From positions 1 to 38,883 of the forward strand of contig CAJBNH010000187.1 of assembly GCA_903955385.1 (NCBI GenBank): a stretch of 38,883 bases of DNA, in the 5' to 3' direction. Below the pieces are notes generated by a model that saw only the letters and a program-made list of their open reading frames with translations, was not told the origin of the DNA and did not search any database. Position 1 is the stretch's first letter. Each line of letters starts with the position of its first letter. This document shows, in pieces, positions 32,342 through 38,883 of this stretch. Source of the stretch: an uncultured Myxococcales bacterium (GTDB taxonomy: Bacteria; Myxococcota_A; UBA9042). The position numbers were made by a program, and so were the translations under genes.

Positions 32342-33414
32342 GTGCCTGGGTCGAAGAGGCGCGGCGCGTCCCGGTCGCGACCGTCGCGGAAGCGTTGGGG
32401 CTCGACGTCGCCCCCAACCGAAAGACCTTCGGGCCGTGTCCCGAGTGCGGTGCGACGCATCGCGGCAGGAGCGGCACCGGCAAGCCGCGTCGTTGTCGCG
32501 TCGTGCCGAGCGGAACCGGCTGGGTCTGCACCGCGGACGGGTCGGCCGGCGGGTGCGGCGCGAAGGGCGACGGGTTGCGCCTGGCTGCGCTCGCACTCAC
32601 GGGCGGGGACTGGGCGAGCGGCGACGCGGCGACGGCCAGTGTTCTGCGGGAGTGGTACGCATCGCACGGCTGGGTCGAGCCCGACGACGACGCCGCGCCG
32701 GTGCCGACCCGTCCAACCCATCCGCGTCTGGCTCCCCCGATCCCGCCCCGTCCGCTCGCGATCGCGCGTCCCGAGTTCGCTGGCGCACTCTGGTTTGCCT
32801 GCCGCAACGTCGACGAAGACCCTGAGTGCGCTGCGTATCTCGACGGTCGCGGCTTCGACCCACGACAGTTGCACGACCTTGTGCGGGCGCTCCCGCCCGG
32901 CGAACCGCTGCCGGGCTGGGCCGCGTCGCGCGGCGGGAACTGGAACGAGACCGGGCACCGCTTGATCGTGGCGACCTGGGAACCCGACCCGCGGCGACCG
33001 GGCAAGGTGCGGTTCGCCAGCCTTCACGCGCGCTGCGTCCGACCGTGCGAGCCGAGCGACAAGGCGCGGTCTCCCCGTGGATACGAATCGGCCGGGCTGC
33101 TCTTCGCGGTCGACGACGACCCGCTGCGCGAAGGCGAAGCCCGCCGGCTTGTCACGCTGACCGAAGGCGTCCCCGACTGGCTCGCCTGGGCAGTTCGGCC
33201 CGCGTCCGAGCGCGGCGCGCTGCTCGGGACCTGGGAGGGCTCGGCGCAACCGTCGACGGCGGCTCTTGTCCAGAAAGGTTGGACGGCGGCGCTCGCGCAC
33301 CATGCCGACCGGGGCGGCGACGGCATGGCAGACGCGTGGCGGCGCGAACTCGAACCGCGTGGCGTGCGATGCGTCCGGTGTCGACCGACCGAAGCGAGAG
33401 GAAAGGCGGCCTAG
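32338..33414 (+). CDS. Primase-like protein with zinc finger and TOPRIM-like motif
   Basis: The GTG at 32338 overlaps the alpA stop and gives 358 residues. The N-terminus has a CHC2-type zinc-binding pattern (Cys34, Cys37 and His41 in CPECGATH, then Cys53, 64 and 73), as in DnaG-type primases. A TOPRIM-like motif follows, LVTLTEGVPD, with Glu276 and Asp280. It probably makes primers for autonomous replication of the excised element, working with the downstream ATPase. Large Pro-rich linkers (about 120-140) separate the two parts. The second TOPRIM acidic pair is not clear, so activity is uncertain. Confidence 0.7.
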   Translation: MSAWVEEARRVPVATVAEALGLDVAPNRKTFGPCPECGATHRGRSGTGKPRRCRVVPSGTGWVCTADGSAGGCGAKGDGLRLAALALTGGDWASGDAATASVLREWYASHGWVEPDDDAAPVPTRPTHPRLAPPIPPRPLAIARPEFAGALWFACRNVDEDPECAAYLDGRGFDPRQLHDLVRALPPGEPLPGWAASRGGNWNETGHRLIVATWEPDPRRPGKVRFASLHARCVRPCEPSDKARSPRGYESAGLLFAVDDDPLREGEARRLVTLTEGVPDWLAWAVRPASERGALLGTWEGSAQPSTAALVQKGWTAALAHHADRGGDGMADAWRRELEPRGVRCVRCRPTEARGKAA

Positions 33415-33460
33415 AACGCGACCGACCCCCGACGTTGGCGCGTGGGGGCCGGTCTGAACT

Positions 33461-33481
33461 GCGGCGGGAGTGATCCGCCGC
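33461..33481 (+). promoter_or_regulatory. GC-rich hairpin upstream of the ATPase gene
   Basis: GCGGCGG and CCGCCGC form a perfect 7-bp stem with a 7-base loop. A second imperfect stem (33421-33430 with 33444-33453) precedes it. There is no T-tract, so attenuation or translation control of the following gene is more likely than termination. Confidence 0.4.
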
Positions 33482-33493
33482 AAGAGAACGAAC

Positions 33494-35044
33494 ATGCAAA
33501 GTGTACCAGATTTCGCAGACTTGAATAGGCGCGGCGACATGCCAACTGACATTCTCGCCCTGGCCGAGCCGTGCCCGTCGGCGGTTGCGGAACCCGACGC
33601 GGACGGCGACAAGCCCCGCGGCAAGGGGAAGCGGTCACGCGACCCGAGCCAAGCCGAGCAGCTGCTCGAACTCGCGGCTGGCGCGGAACTCTTCCACAAC
33701 GCCGACGGCGAGACCTTTGCCGACGTGCACGTGTCGGGGCACCGCGAGACCATTGCGGTCGCGGGCGGGCTGCGCGCTTGGCTGCGGCGCGAGTACCACA
33801 ACGCGGGGCACGGTGCGCCGAACGAAGACGCCTTGCAGTCGGCCTTGAGCACCCTCGGGTCCAGGGCGGAGTTCGACGGCCCCGAGCGCAGAGTGTTCTA
33901 CCGCGTCGGGGAGTTGGACGGCCGGCTTTACCTCGACCTCGGGGATCCGACGTGGCGCTCGGTCGAAGTCGATCCCGACGGCTGGCGCATCGTGGCGACC
34001 CCACCGGTCCGGTTCCGGCGCGTCCGATCCATGCACGCGCTTCCGGTGCCGACGCGGGGCGGTTCCATCGAAGACCTGCGGCGGTTCGTCAACGTCCGAA
34101 GCGACGACGACTGGACCCTCGTTGTCGCATGGCTGCTCGCGGCGCTGCGCCCGACCGGCCCGTATCCGATGCTGGTCTTGAACGGGGAGCAGGGAACGGC
34201 CAAGTCGACCTTGACCCGGCTCTTGCGGTCCCTGGTAGACCCCTTCAAGGCCCCGGTGCGAGCGTTTCCCCGTGACGAGCGCGACCTTGCCGTGTCTGCG
34301 GACAACGCACACGTCCTGGCCTTCGACAACGTGTCTGCCGTGAACCCGTGGCTGTCGGATGCGCTGTGCAGGGTCTCGACCGGTGGGGGCTTCGCCGTTC
34401 GCGAGCACTACAAGGATCGGGACGAGGCAATCTTCGACGCCATGCGCCCGATGATTCTCAACGGGATTGACGGGTTCGTGACGCGTGCCGACTTGGCGGA
34501 CCGAGCCATCGTGTTGACGCTCGAACCGATCGCGGAAGGGGCCCGGCTCACGGAAGCGGAGTTGTGGGCCGGGTTTGAGGATGTGCGACCGGGCATCCTG
34601 GGGGCGCTGCTCGACGCGGTGGCAACCGGCCTTCGCAACCTTCCCTCGATCCGACTAGCGACGCTTCCGCGCATGGCGGACTTCGCGCTGTGGGCGACGG
34701 CTTGCGAGCCGGCCCTCTGGCCGCCGGGGACGTTCGAGCGCGCCTACAGCGGCAACCGGGCGGGCACGGTCGAGTCGACGCTGGACGGCGATCCCGTGGC
34801 TGCGGGAGTGCGCAAGTTGGCGCAGCAACCGGGCGGCTGGGAAGGTACGGCGACCGAACTGCTCGCGACGCTGGCGGCGACGTTTCCCGACCCGCGCGCC
34901 GCGAATCTGCCGAAGTCACCAAGAGGGCTGGCAGACAAGCTGCGCCGGCTGGCACCCTTCCTTCGCGCCGCCGGGGTCGGCGTCGAGACGGGGCTGCGAG
35001 TTGGCGCGGCTCGGACTCGCATGGTTCGCATCGCCGCGCTCTGA
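33494..35044 (+). CDS. Element P-loop ATPase, probable replicative helicase-like protein
   Basis: The ATG at 33494 gives 516 residues. A N-terminal region of about 220 residues without a known motif is followed by an AAA+/SF3-like core: Walker A GEQGTAKST (231-239), Walker B HVLAFDNVS (273-281, Asp278), and a sensor/arginine-finger-like TRADLADRAIVLTLEP (330-345). Such proteins of phage satellites and integrative elements act after a primase-like partner at an origin. Here the primase-like gene is immediately upstream (79-bp gap) and an iteron-like region immediately downstream. A GTG at 33470 is an alternative start. DNA-unwinding activity is inferred. Confidence 0.7.
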   Translation: MQSVPDFADLNRRGDMPTDILALAEPCPSAVAEPDADGDKPRGKGKRSRDPSQAEQLLELAAGAELFHNADGETFADVHVSGHRETIAVAGGLRAWLRREYHNAGHGAPNEDALQSALSTLGSRAEFDGPERRVFYRVGELDGRLYLDLGDPTWRSVEVDPDGWRIVATPPVRFRRVRSMHALPVPTRGGSIEDLRRFVNVRSDDDWTLVVAWLLAALRPTGPYPMLVLNGEQGTAKSTLTRLLRSLVDPFKAPVRAFPRDERDLAVSADNAHVLAFDNVSAVNPWLSDALCRVSTGGGFAVREHYKDRDEAIFDAMRPMILNGIDGFVTRADLADRAIVLTLEPIAEGARLTEAELWAGFEDVRPGILGALLDAVATGLRNLPSIRLATLPRMADFALWATACEPALWPPGTFERAYSGNRAGTVESTLDGDPVAAGVRKLAQQPGGWEGTATELLATLAATFPDPRAANLPKSPRGLADKLRRLAPFLRAAGVGVETGLRVGAARTRMVRIAAL

Positions 35045-35056
35045 ACCGGGGGTATT

Positions 35057-35214
35057 CCTGCGTCCGTTGCGTCCGTTCCGTCCTATCGCATTGGATGCGC
35101 GGTGTTGGCGCGGACGGGGTCGAACGCTCCCCGGACGAAGCGGTCGACGCGGCGGACGCGCGACAACCGGATGATATGAGTAGCAAAGGACGCAGCGGAC
35201 GAAGCGGACGCAGA
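35057..35214. repeat. Inverted pair of 9-bp iteron-like repeats
   Basis: The unit is about GGACGCARC. On the minus strand 35083-35057 reads GGACGGAAC-GGACGCAAC-GGACGCAGG; on the plus strand 35188-35214 reads GGACGCAGC-GGACGAAGC-GGACGCAGA. Each arm has three units and the arms face each other across about 100 bp. Spacing and position fit replication-initiator binding sites. Confidence 0.6.
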
Positions 35215-35500
35215 AAGGCGCGGACCGGCGGCCACGCCGGCAAGTTCCTGCATGGCTGACGGCGCCGGGCCGGCCGGGGCCAGCAGGGGAACCGGACGCA
35301 CCAGCGGCTCCAGGACGGGCGGAAGCCTGCCAAGGCCACGTTCCCGCCTGCGAGGCTTTGCGGGGCGCACAGCCGAACCTGGGCCGCGTGGCGAGGCTTT
35401 GCGGCCGTTCCCGTGCAACCTGTGCGGCACCCCGGCGGCAGAATTCCGAATCCAAAAAACCGGTGCGCCTTCCGACGGGGGATACATCTACGGGAAGGGG

Positions 35501-35536
35501 GGGGCTTGATCGAGGACCCAGGTCCCCCCCCCCCGG
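35501..35536. other. Possible terminator-like hairpin after the first lipoprotein gene
   Basis: A G-run (about 35497-35504) can pair with the C-run at 35524-35534, enclosing the shared GGGGCTTGATCGAG motif (35501-35514). It lies about 30 bp past the leftward stop at 35564. No T-tract is present, so termination efficiency is doubtful. Confidence 0.35.
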
Positions 35537-35563
35537 GTGCGCGGTGGCGAACCGGTACAGGCG

Positions 35564-37030
35564 CTACACGCACTCGCCGTTCTGGGCGACGCACAATCCG
35601 AGCGACTTGCACTTTGCGGACTGGGCGCAGTCGGCGTCGCTGCCGGCGACGCACTTACTGCCATTCCCCTTGGTGCAGAGGCCCGAAACCTTGCAGTGGT
35701 ACGATTGCGCGCAGTCCAAGTCGCTGCCCACCACGCACATGCCGTTGTCGTAGGTGCATCTCCCGAACTCCGTGCACTGCAAAGTCACGGCACATCCTGC
35801 GCTCGTTCCGATGACGCACTCTCCGTCCTTTGCCGTGCATTGGCCGAACGGCGCCAAGCACTTCGATGACTGCGCGCAATCCGCATCTGTTGCGGCGATG
35901 CATTCGCCGCCGCTTGCGGTGCAGTGCCCTTGAGTCTTGCAGACCGCCGCGAGCGCGCAATCGTCGTTGCTCTCTGTCCTGCACTTCCCGTCCTTGGCCG
36001 TGCACTTGCCGTAGGTCATACACCCGACGGTAGGTTGGCAGTGCTCACCGGACGTCGCGACGCACTTGCCGTCTTGGGCGGCGCAATACCCGTGCGAGGC
36101 GCACCAGGTCGATGCCGCGCAGTCTACGCTGCTGACGACCCTGCACGCGCCGTCCTTGAACGCGCACATTCCGTATTGCTTGCAGTTCAGCGTCTTGGCG
36201 CAGTCCTCGCTGCTGTTGGCGACGCATTCGCCATCCTTCGCCGTGCAAAGGCCTTGCGCGCAAAGACCCCACTCGACGCAATCAGCATCGCCGAGCACGC
36301 ACTCTCCTGCGAGTGCGGTGCACTTGTGCTGCTTCTTGCAGAGGGAGGTCTGCTTGCAGTCTTCGTCGAACGCTGCCGTGCAAGTCCCGGCCTTCGCGGT
36401 GCACTTGCCGTAGCTCTTGCACCCGCTCGACTGAGCGCAATCGGAGTCCCCTCCGGCGACGCACCAGCCGGCCGCGGGCGTGCACAGCCCGAAGGTGGCG
36501 CAGCAAGAGCACTGGGGATAGGGGTACCCGTCAGGAACGCACTCGCCGTCCTTCAGCGTGCAGATCCCGCAAGTCTTGCACCAGAACGATAACTTGCAGT
36601 CCGTCACGGCAGTGGCCCTGCACTCGCCCTCGACCGCCGTGCACTTGCCGCTGTCCTGGCAAACCGCCGACGCCTTGCAGTCGGCGTTGCTACCAGCGAC
36701 GCACGCGCCACCTGCCGCCGTGCAAAGGCCAAGGCTTGTGCATGCTTCCGACGCAGCACAGGTGACCTCCACGTCGGCCGCGGCGTCGGGCGTGGTGTCC
36801 GTGGTTGCTGCGTCGCCGGGGTCCGTGGTGTCGTCGGCATCCTGCGTACCGTCCGCGGCTACCGATTCGTCAGGCGGGGCGGGCGTGTCGTCGCTGAAGG
36901 TTCCGTCGGACAGAGACGCGTCGGAGTCTTGCAAGCTCGCATCGGGAAGTTGCCACGCGGCCCCGCCCCCGCCAGCCGTCGACGTGCACGCGACAAGCGC
37001 AACTGCCGCCAACACAAGCCAAGATCGCAT
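35564..37030 (-). CDS. Cargo lipoprotein with 15 tandem four-Cys repeats
   Basis: The start at 37030 gives 488 residues: a lipoprotein signal (lipobox LVAC, Cys15), an Asp/Thr/Pro-rich linker (about 20-85), then 15 tandem repeats of about 27 residues from Cys91 to the end. The unit is C-x5-C-x4-G-x-C-x5-G-x-C-x6-D, for example CAQSAKCKSLGLCVAQNGEC. Four cysteines per unit imply two disulfides. The protein should form a long, rigid, surface-exposed rod. No catalytic motif is present. The upstream gene carries the same repeat. Function is unknown; adhesion, coating or exclusion of competing elements are possibilities. The frame stays open upstream to 37240, but the signal peptide sets the start. 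Confidence 0.82.
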   Translation of the reverse strand: MRSWLVLAAVALVACTSTAGGGGAAWQLPDASLQDSDASLSDGTFSDDTPAPPDESVAADGTQDADDTTDPGDAATTDTTPDAAADVEVTCAASEACTSLGLCTAAGGACVAGSNADCKASAVCQDSGKCTAVEGECRATAVTDCKLSFWCKTCGICTLKDGECVPDGYPYPQCSCCATFGLCTPAAGWCVAGGDSDCAQSSGCKSYGKCTAKAGTCTAAFDEDCKQTSLCKKQHKCTALAGECVLGDADCVEWGLCAQGLCTAKDGECVANSSEDCAKTLNCKQYGMCAFKDGACRVVSSVDCAASTWCASHGYCAAQDGKCVATSGEHCQPTVGCMTYGKCTAKDGKCRTESNDDCALAAVCKTQGHCTASGGECIAATDADCAQSSKCLAPFGQCTAKDGECVIGTSAGCAVTLQCTEFGRCTYDNGMCVVGSDLDCAQSYHCKVSGLCTKGNGSKCVAGSDADCAQSAKCKSLGLCVAQNGECV

Positions 37031-37150
37031 CGCAACCCCCTTCCGCCCGACCCTGCGGGCACCTGCTCCCGGCGCGGGCGGCGCCAGCCCATCCCCGAAT
37101 CCGAATCCCGGTGCGCGCCCGGAGGGGCCATCCGTGTGGAGCAAGCCGGC

Positions 37151-37164
37151 GGGGCTTGATCGAG
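37151..37164. repeat. Copy of GGGGCTTGATCGAG beyond the 207-aa gene
   Basis: The same 14 bases occur at 35501-35514, beyond the 488-aa gene. Both lie 20-50 bp past a leftward lipoprotein stop codon, beside a C-run. They suggest that a coding region and its 3' flank were duplicated together. Confidence 0.55.
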
Positions 37165-37185
37165 TCCCCCCTGGTGCGGCACGCG

Positions 37186-37809
37186 TTATCCCGCCACGCA
37201 CTTGCCCCCCGATGCCATGCACTTGCCGTCTGCCGCGCACGCGTGCGAACGCTGGCAGTCCTCGTCACTTCCGGCAATGCACCAGCCGTGGTCCAACGTG
37301 CACCTTCCCTCGACGGCGCAGCCCTTAGTCTTGCCGCAATCCGCTTCGCCCTGGGCGACGCATAATCCATTCAGAAATAGACACTTAGGAATCTTGGAGT
37401 ACACTCGCGACCGGCATCCTCGGGTTCTCGCGCAGTCGGCGTCCTTGCCTATTCTGCACCGCCCGTCAACGTAGGTGCATTCGCCGTAGTAGGAGCAGTC
37501 GAATCCCTTCGCGCACTCTGCGTCGCTACTGCGCTCGCAGGTGCGGTACGGCTGAGTTCCGAGATACGCGACCTCGGGAACATCCTCTCGAAACGTGCAC
37601 CAGCCGTGCTCCCTGCAAGCGCGGGATTCGGTGCAGTCCGACGCCTTGCCGGGCTGGCATACGCCCACCGGCCCGTCGCCCGTCGTCAACCACGCGAACG
37701 CGCATCGCCCTTGCTCCCTGCACTCGGCCTTCCCTTCGCAATCCGCGTCGCTCCGCGGCTGGGGCCGGCACGCGGCGAGGCCAACGACAATCAACCACGC
37801 AAGGCGCAT
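37186..37809 (-). CDS. Cargo lipoprotein with six four-Cys repeats
   Basis: The start at 37809 (AAGGA nine bases upstream) gives 207 residues. The lipobox is LAAC, Cys14. About six copies of the same repeat as the 488-aa neighbour follow, from CEGKAECREQGRC near residue 24 to CAADGKCMASGGKCVAG at the end; two copies contain inserts. It is likely a paralogue. A further ATG at 37818 would add three residues, with a ribosome site too close. It lies 19 bp downstream of the third lipoprotein gene and is probably co-transcribed with it. Confidence 0.8.
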   Translation of the reverse strand: MRLAWLIVVGLAACRPQPRSDADCEGKAECREQGRCAFAWLTTGDGPVGVCQPGKASDCTESRACREHGWCTFREDVPEVAYLGTQPYRTCERSSDAECAKGFDCSYYGECTYVDGRCRIGKDADCARTRGCRSRVYSKIPKCLFLNGLCVAQGEADCGKTKGCAVEGRCTLDHGWCIAGSDEDCQRSHACAADGKCMASGGKCVAG

Positions 37810-37828
37810 GTTCAACATTCCTTGCCCC

Positions 37829-38479
37829 TCAAGGGCACGCGGCTACGCACTCCGCGGCGCAATTGCTCGCGGCGCCGTACCCACCGGCGCCCCCCATCCC
37901 GCCCCCCGCGCAGGCTTGGCAGGCCTCTGCGGCAAGCCCATACAGGTAGTCGCAGTCCGTCTTGCAGGCCTTCTGGCACGCGGACACGTGGGTCGCGGGG
38001 CAGTTCGTCGCGCATTTCGCCGCACATGTCAGAAGCGCCCCGATGCACGAGTTGTGCTCGCAGTCCGTGGCGCACGCGCTATCGCAGCAGCCGCAGCCCG
38101 CGATGCACTTGGACGCGCATGTGCGCGCCGTCTTCGTACATGTGTCGTAGCAGGTCGGGCAGTTCGCCGAGTCCTTGGACACCGGTGCTGAGCCGCAGAA
38201 GCACACGTCCTTGCCTTTGGTGTTGGAGTAGCCGCACGCCGATGCCGGCGACGGTGCGCACACTTCGGCACAGGTGAAGACTCCAGGACTTCCCGAAACG
38301 CACAGTTTGATCGCGCTCGACGAGACGCAGACTGTCTCACCTTCGGCGCACATTCCGGCAGCAGCATCGGACTCGGCGTCCTGGCCCGCGTCAGCTTCGG
38401 GCAGGTTCCACGTGAACGTCGGCGGCGTCGACTGGCACGCGCCCAACGCAACGGCTCCTGCGACAATCCAACCACGCAT
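37829..38479 (-). CDS. Cargo Cys-rich lipoprotein (216 aa)
   Basis: The start at 38479 has CGGAGGGA upstream. The lipobox is LGAC, Cys15. An acidic Asp/Ala linker (about 25-40) leads to a Cys-rich region with over 30 cysteines, such as CIAGCGCCDSACATDCEHNSC and the C-x3-C patterns in CYDTCTKTARTCASKC, followed by a Gly-rich stretch (GGGMGGAGGYG). The cysteine spacing differs from the repeat of the two downstream paralogues. As the first gene of the leftward cargo set, it has a good promoter at 38516-38544. It is predicted to be surface-exposed; no enzyme motif was seen. Confidence 0.8.
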   Translation of the reverse strand: MRGWIVAGAVALGACQSTPPTFTWNLPEADAGQDAESDAAAGMCAEGETVCVSSSAIKLCVSGSPGVFTCAEVCAPSPASACGYSNTKGKDVCFCGSAPVSKDSANCPTCYDTCTKTARTCASKCIAGCGCCDSACATDCEHNSCIGALLTCAAKCATNCPATHVSACQKACKTDCDYLYGLAAEACQACAGGGMGGAGGYGAASNCAAECVAACP

Positions 38480-38515
38480 GGCGTCCCTCCGGGCGTGCCC
38501 CTTTGGCGGCCCGCG

Positions 38516-38544
38516 AGTATCCGCAGCGTAGCAGGACGGGTCAA
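38516..38544 (-). promoter_or_regulatory. Promoter of the cargo lipoprotein operon
   Basis: On the minus strand, TTGACC (38544-38539) and GATACT (38521-38516) are spaced by 17 bp, about 37 bp upstream of the 216-aa start. The gap to the divergent XRE gene is 137 bp, so the regulator could control this promoter. Confidence 0.55.
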
Positions 38545-38616
38545 GCGTAACCGAGCGTATGCGCCTGCTGTCTGTGGGACGGCAACGGCCCGCGCAGCAT
38601 CGCCTACCGTTGCGCC

Positions 38617-38883
38617 ATGCTGCTGCGCTCGCGCAAAGACCCCGAAATCGCCCGTCGAATCGGCGCGAGGATCCGCGAACTTCGGGACGCCGCTGGAATC
38701 ACGCAGGAAACACTCGCGTGGGACTGTGCGCTCGATCGTGGATACATCGGCCACATCGAAGCGGGCCGCAAGCTGCCGTCCCTGCCGGTGCTGCACGCGA
38801 TCGCCCGCAGGCTCGACGCGGACCTGCTCGACGTCGTGTCCGCGGTCGTGAGTCCCGAACGGGGCGCACTGGTCTACCAGCCC
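38617..38883 (+). CDS. XRE-family HTH regulator, N-terminal part (partial at right edge)
   Basis: The ATG at 38617 opens 89 codons that run off the right edge. The HTH_3 domain is complete: helix 1 ARRIGARIRELRDAAG, helix 2 ITQETLAWDC, recognition helix LDRGYIGHIEAGR and the SLPVLHAIARRL helix. It continues in frame into 137-199, giving 109 codons overall. It stands divergently from the lipoprotein operon, the classical place for its repressor, and should regulate element cargo. The ribosome site is weak. The last 136 bases are the terminal repeat. Confidence 0.85.
   Translation, partial: MLLRSRKDPEIARRIGARIRELRDAAGITQETLAWDCALDRGYIGHIEAGRKLPSLPVLHAIARRLDADLLDVVSAVVSPERGALVYQP
38748..38883. 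repeat. 136-bp terminal direct repeat, right copy
   Basis: Identical to bases 1-136. The reading frame of the XRE regulator is unbroken across the join, in support of overlap of one sequence rather than two diverged copies. Confidence 0.95.

Larger units (their letters stand above)
35045..35563. other. Non-coding region with iterons and C/G-runs (candidate origin)
   Basis: Apart from the iterons at 35057-35214, this 520-bp stretch holds only weak frames. One gives a short basic peptide (35176-35259), another runs 35252-35509. Neither shows a motif or good ribosome site, except a CNLC pair. Its last part has an 11-base C run and a G run around 35490-35535. It separates the rightward replication genes from the leftward lipoprotein genes. 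A tandem-repeat, iteron-containing stretch beside primase and ATPase genes makes an origin of replication the leading guess. Confidence 0.4.
29170..38883 (+). mobile_element. Integrative element inserted at tRNA-Sec (right end not resolved)
   Basis: From the tRNA 3' end, the region carries integrase, toxin-antitoxin, AlpA, primase-like and ATPase genes, an iteron-like region, three lipoprotein cargo genes and an XRE regulator. That content and the integrase-next-to-tRNA layout define an integrative element. The left boundary is inferred to be in the tRNA 3' end. No copy of the tRNA end was found at the other side, so attR is not in view; the sequence 1-762 may be its continuation through the 136-bp overlap. 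No conjugation or phage structural genes are present, which suggests a mobilisable or satellite-like element. Confidence 0.8.

Noticed and set aside
35252-35509. 85-codon rightward frame with a CNLCG motif after the iterons
   Set aside because: Low-complexity Arg/Gly/Pro composition, no good ribosome site and only one Cys pair; not strong enough to call a gene.
34548-35654. Long leftward open frame of 368 codons over the ATPase gene and the iterons
   Set aside because: Arg/Pro-rich, lacks motifs, and is antisense to a gene with clear Walker motifs. It is a high-GC shadow frame.
35591-37164. Tandem repeats of the lipoprotein genes as a CRISPR array
   Set aside because: The periodicity is about 81 bp and degenerate, follows codons, and encodes a regular Cys repeat. 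No constant repeats with unique spacers.

Overview
The window is high-GC bacterial DNA, most likely from a myxococcote-type organism (former Deltaproteobacteria). The inference rests on family habits rather than a marker tree: several Cys-rich lipoproteins with long Asp/Thr/Ala linkers, a Ser/Thr kinase with an N-terminal zinc ribbon, and a tRNA-Sec gene. It has two parts: about 28 kb of chromosomal core (roughly 763-29169) and an integrative element starting at the 3' end of the tRNA-Sec gene (29170 to the right edge, apparently continuing at 1-760).

Core, left to right: an intrinsic terminator and a CAU-anticodon tRNA resembling tRNA-Ile2; rpsI and rplM; metK; a lipoprotein with three somatomedin-B-like domains overlapping a TatD-family hydrolase gene; tcdA; a hypothetical protein downstream of a bcp peroxiredoxin gene; a metallophosphoesterase; a transmembrane Ser/Thr kinase with pre-peptidase-like repeats; a TolB-like periplasmic propeller protein; an HD-domain phosphohydrolase; the rod-shape cluster mreC-mreD-mrdA-rodA; thiD; a seven-iron ferredoxin; an EpmA-like lysyl-tRNA-synthetase paralogue; two exported proteins; and an overlapping four-gene ABC transporter operon (ATPase-permease-ATPase-permease). 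The rod-shape genes lie head to tail and lead into the HD and TolB-like genes, so envelope synthesis and maintenance functions appear to be co-transcribed. The PBP2 encoded here carries an unusual Cys-rich zinc-ribbon-like insertion.

Element: a P4-type tyrosine integrase beside tRNA-Sec, a Phd/RelE-type toxin-antitoxin pair, an unknown 264-residue protein, an AlpA-like regulator, a protein with primase-like zinc-finger and TOPRIM-like motifs, a P-loop ATPase, a 9-bp iteron-like inverted repeat region that could be an origin, and three leftward cargo genes for Cys-rich lipoproteins. Two of these are built from tandem 27-residue four-cysteine repeats. An XRE-type regulator faces away from the cargo.

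The first 136 bases are identical to the last 136, and joining the ends restores an intact XRE regulator of 109 codons. The sequence therefore behaves as a circular assembly path of 38,747 bases. A real replicon of that size carrying ribosomal protein genes is implausible, so a tandem duplication, a repeat shared by two loci, or an assembly artefact should be considered. No CRISPR array, rRNA gene or complete insertion sequence was seen.
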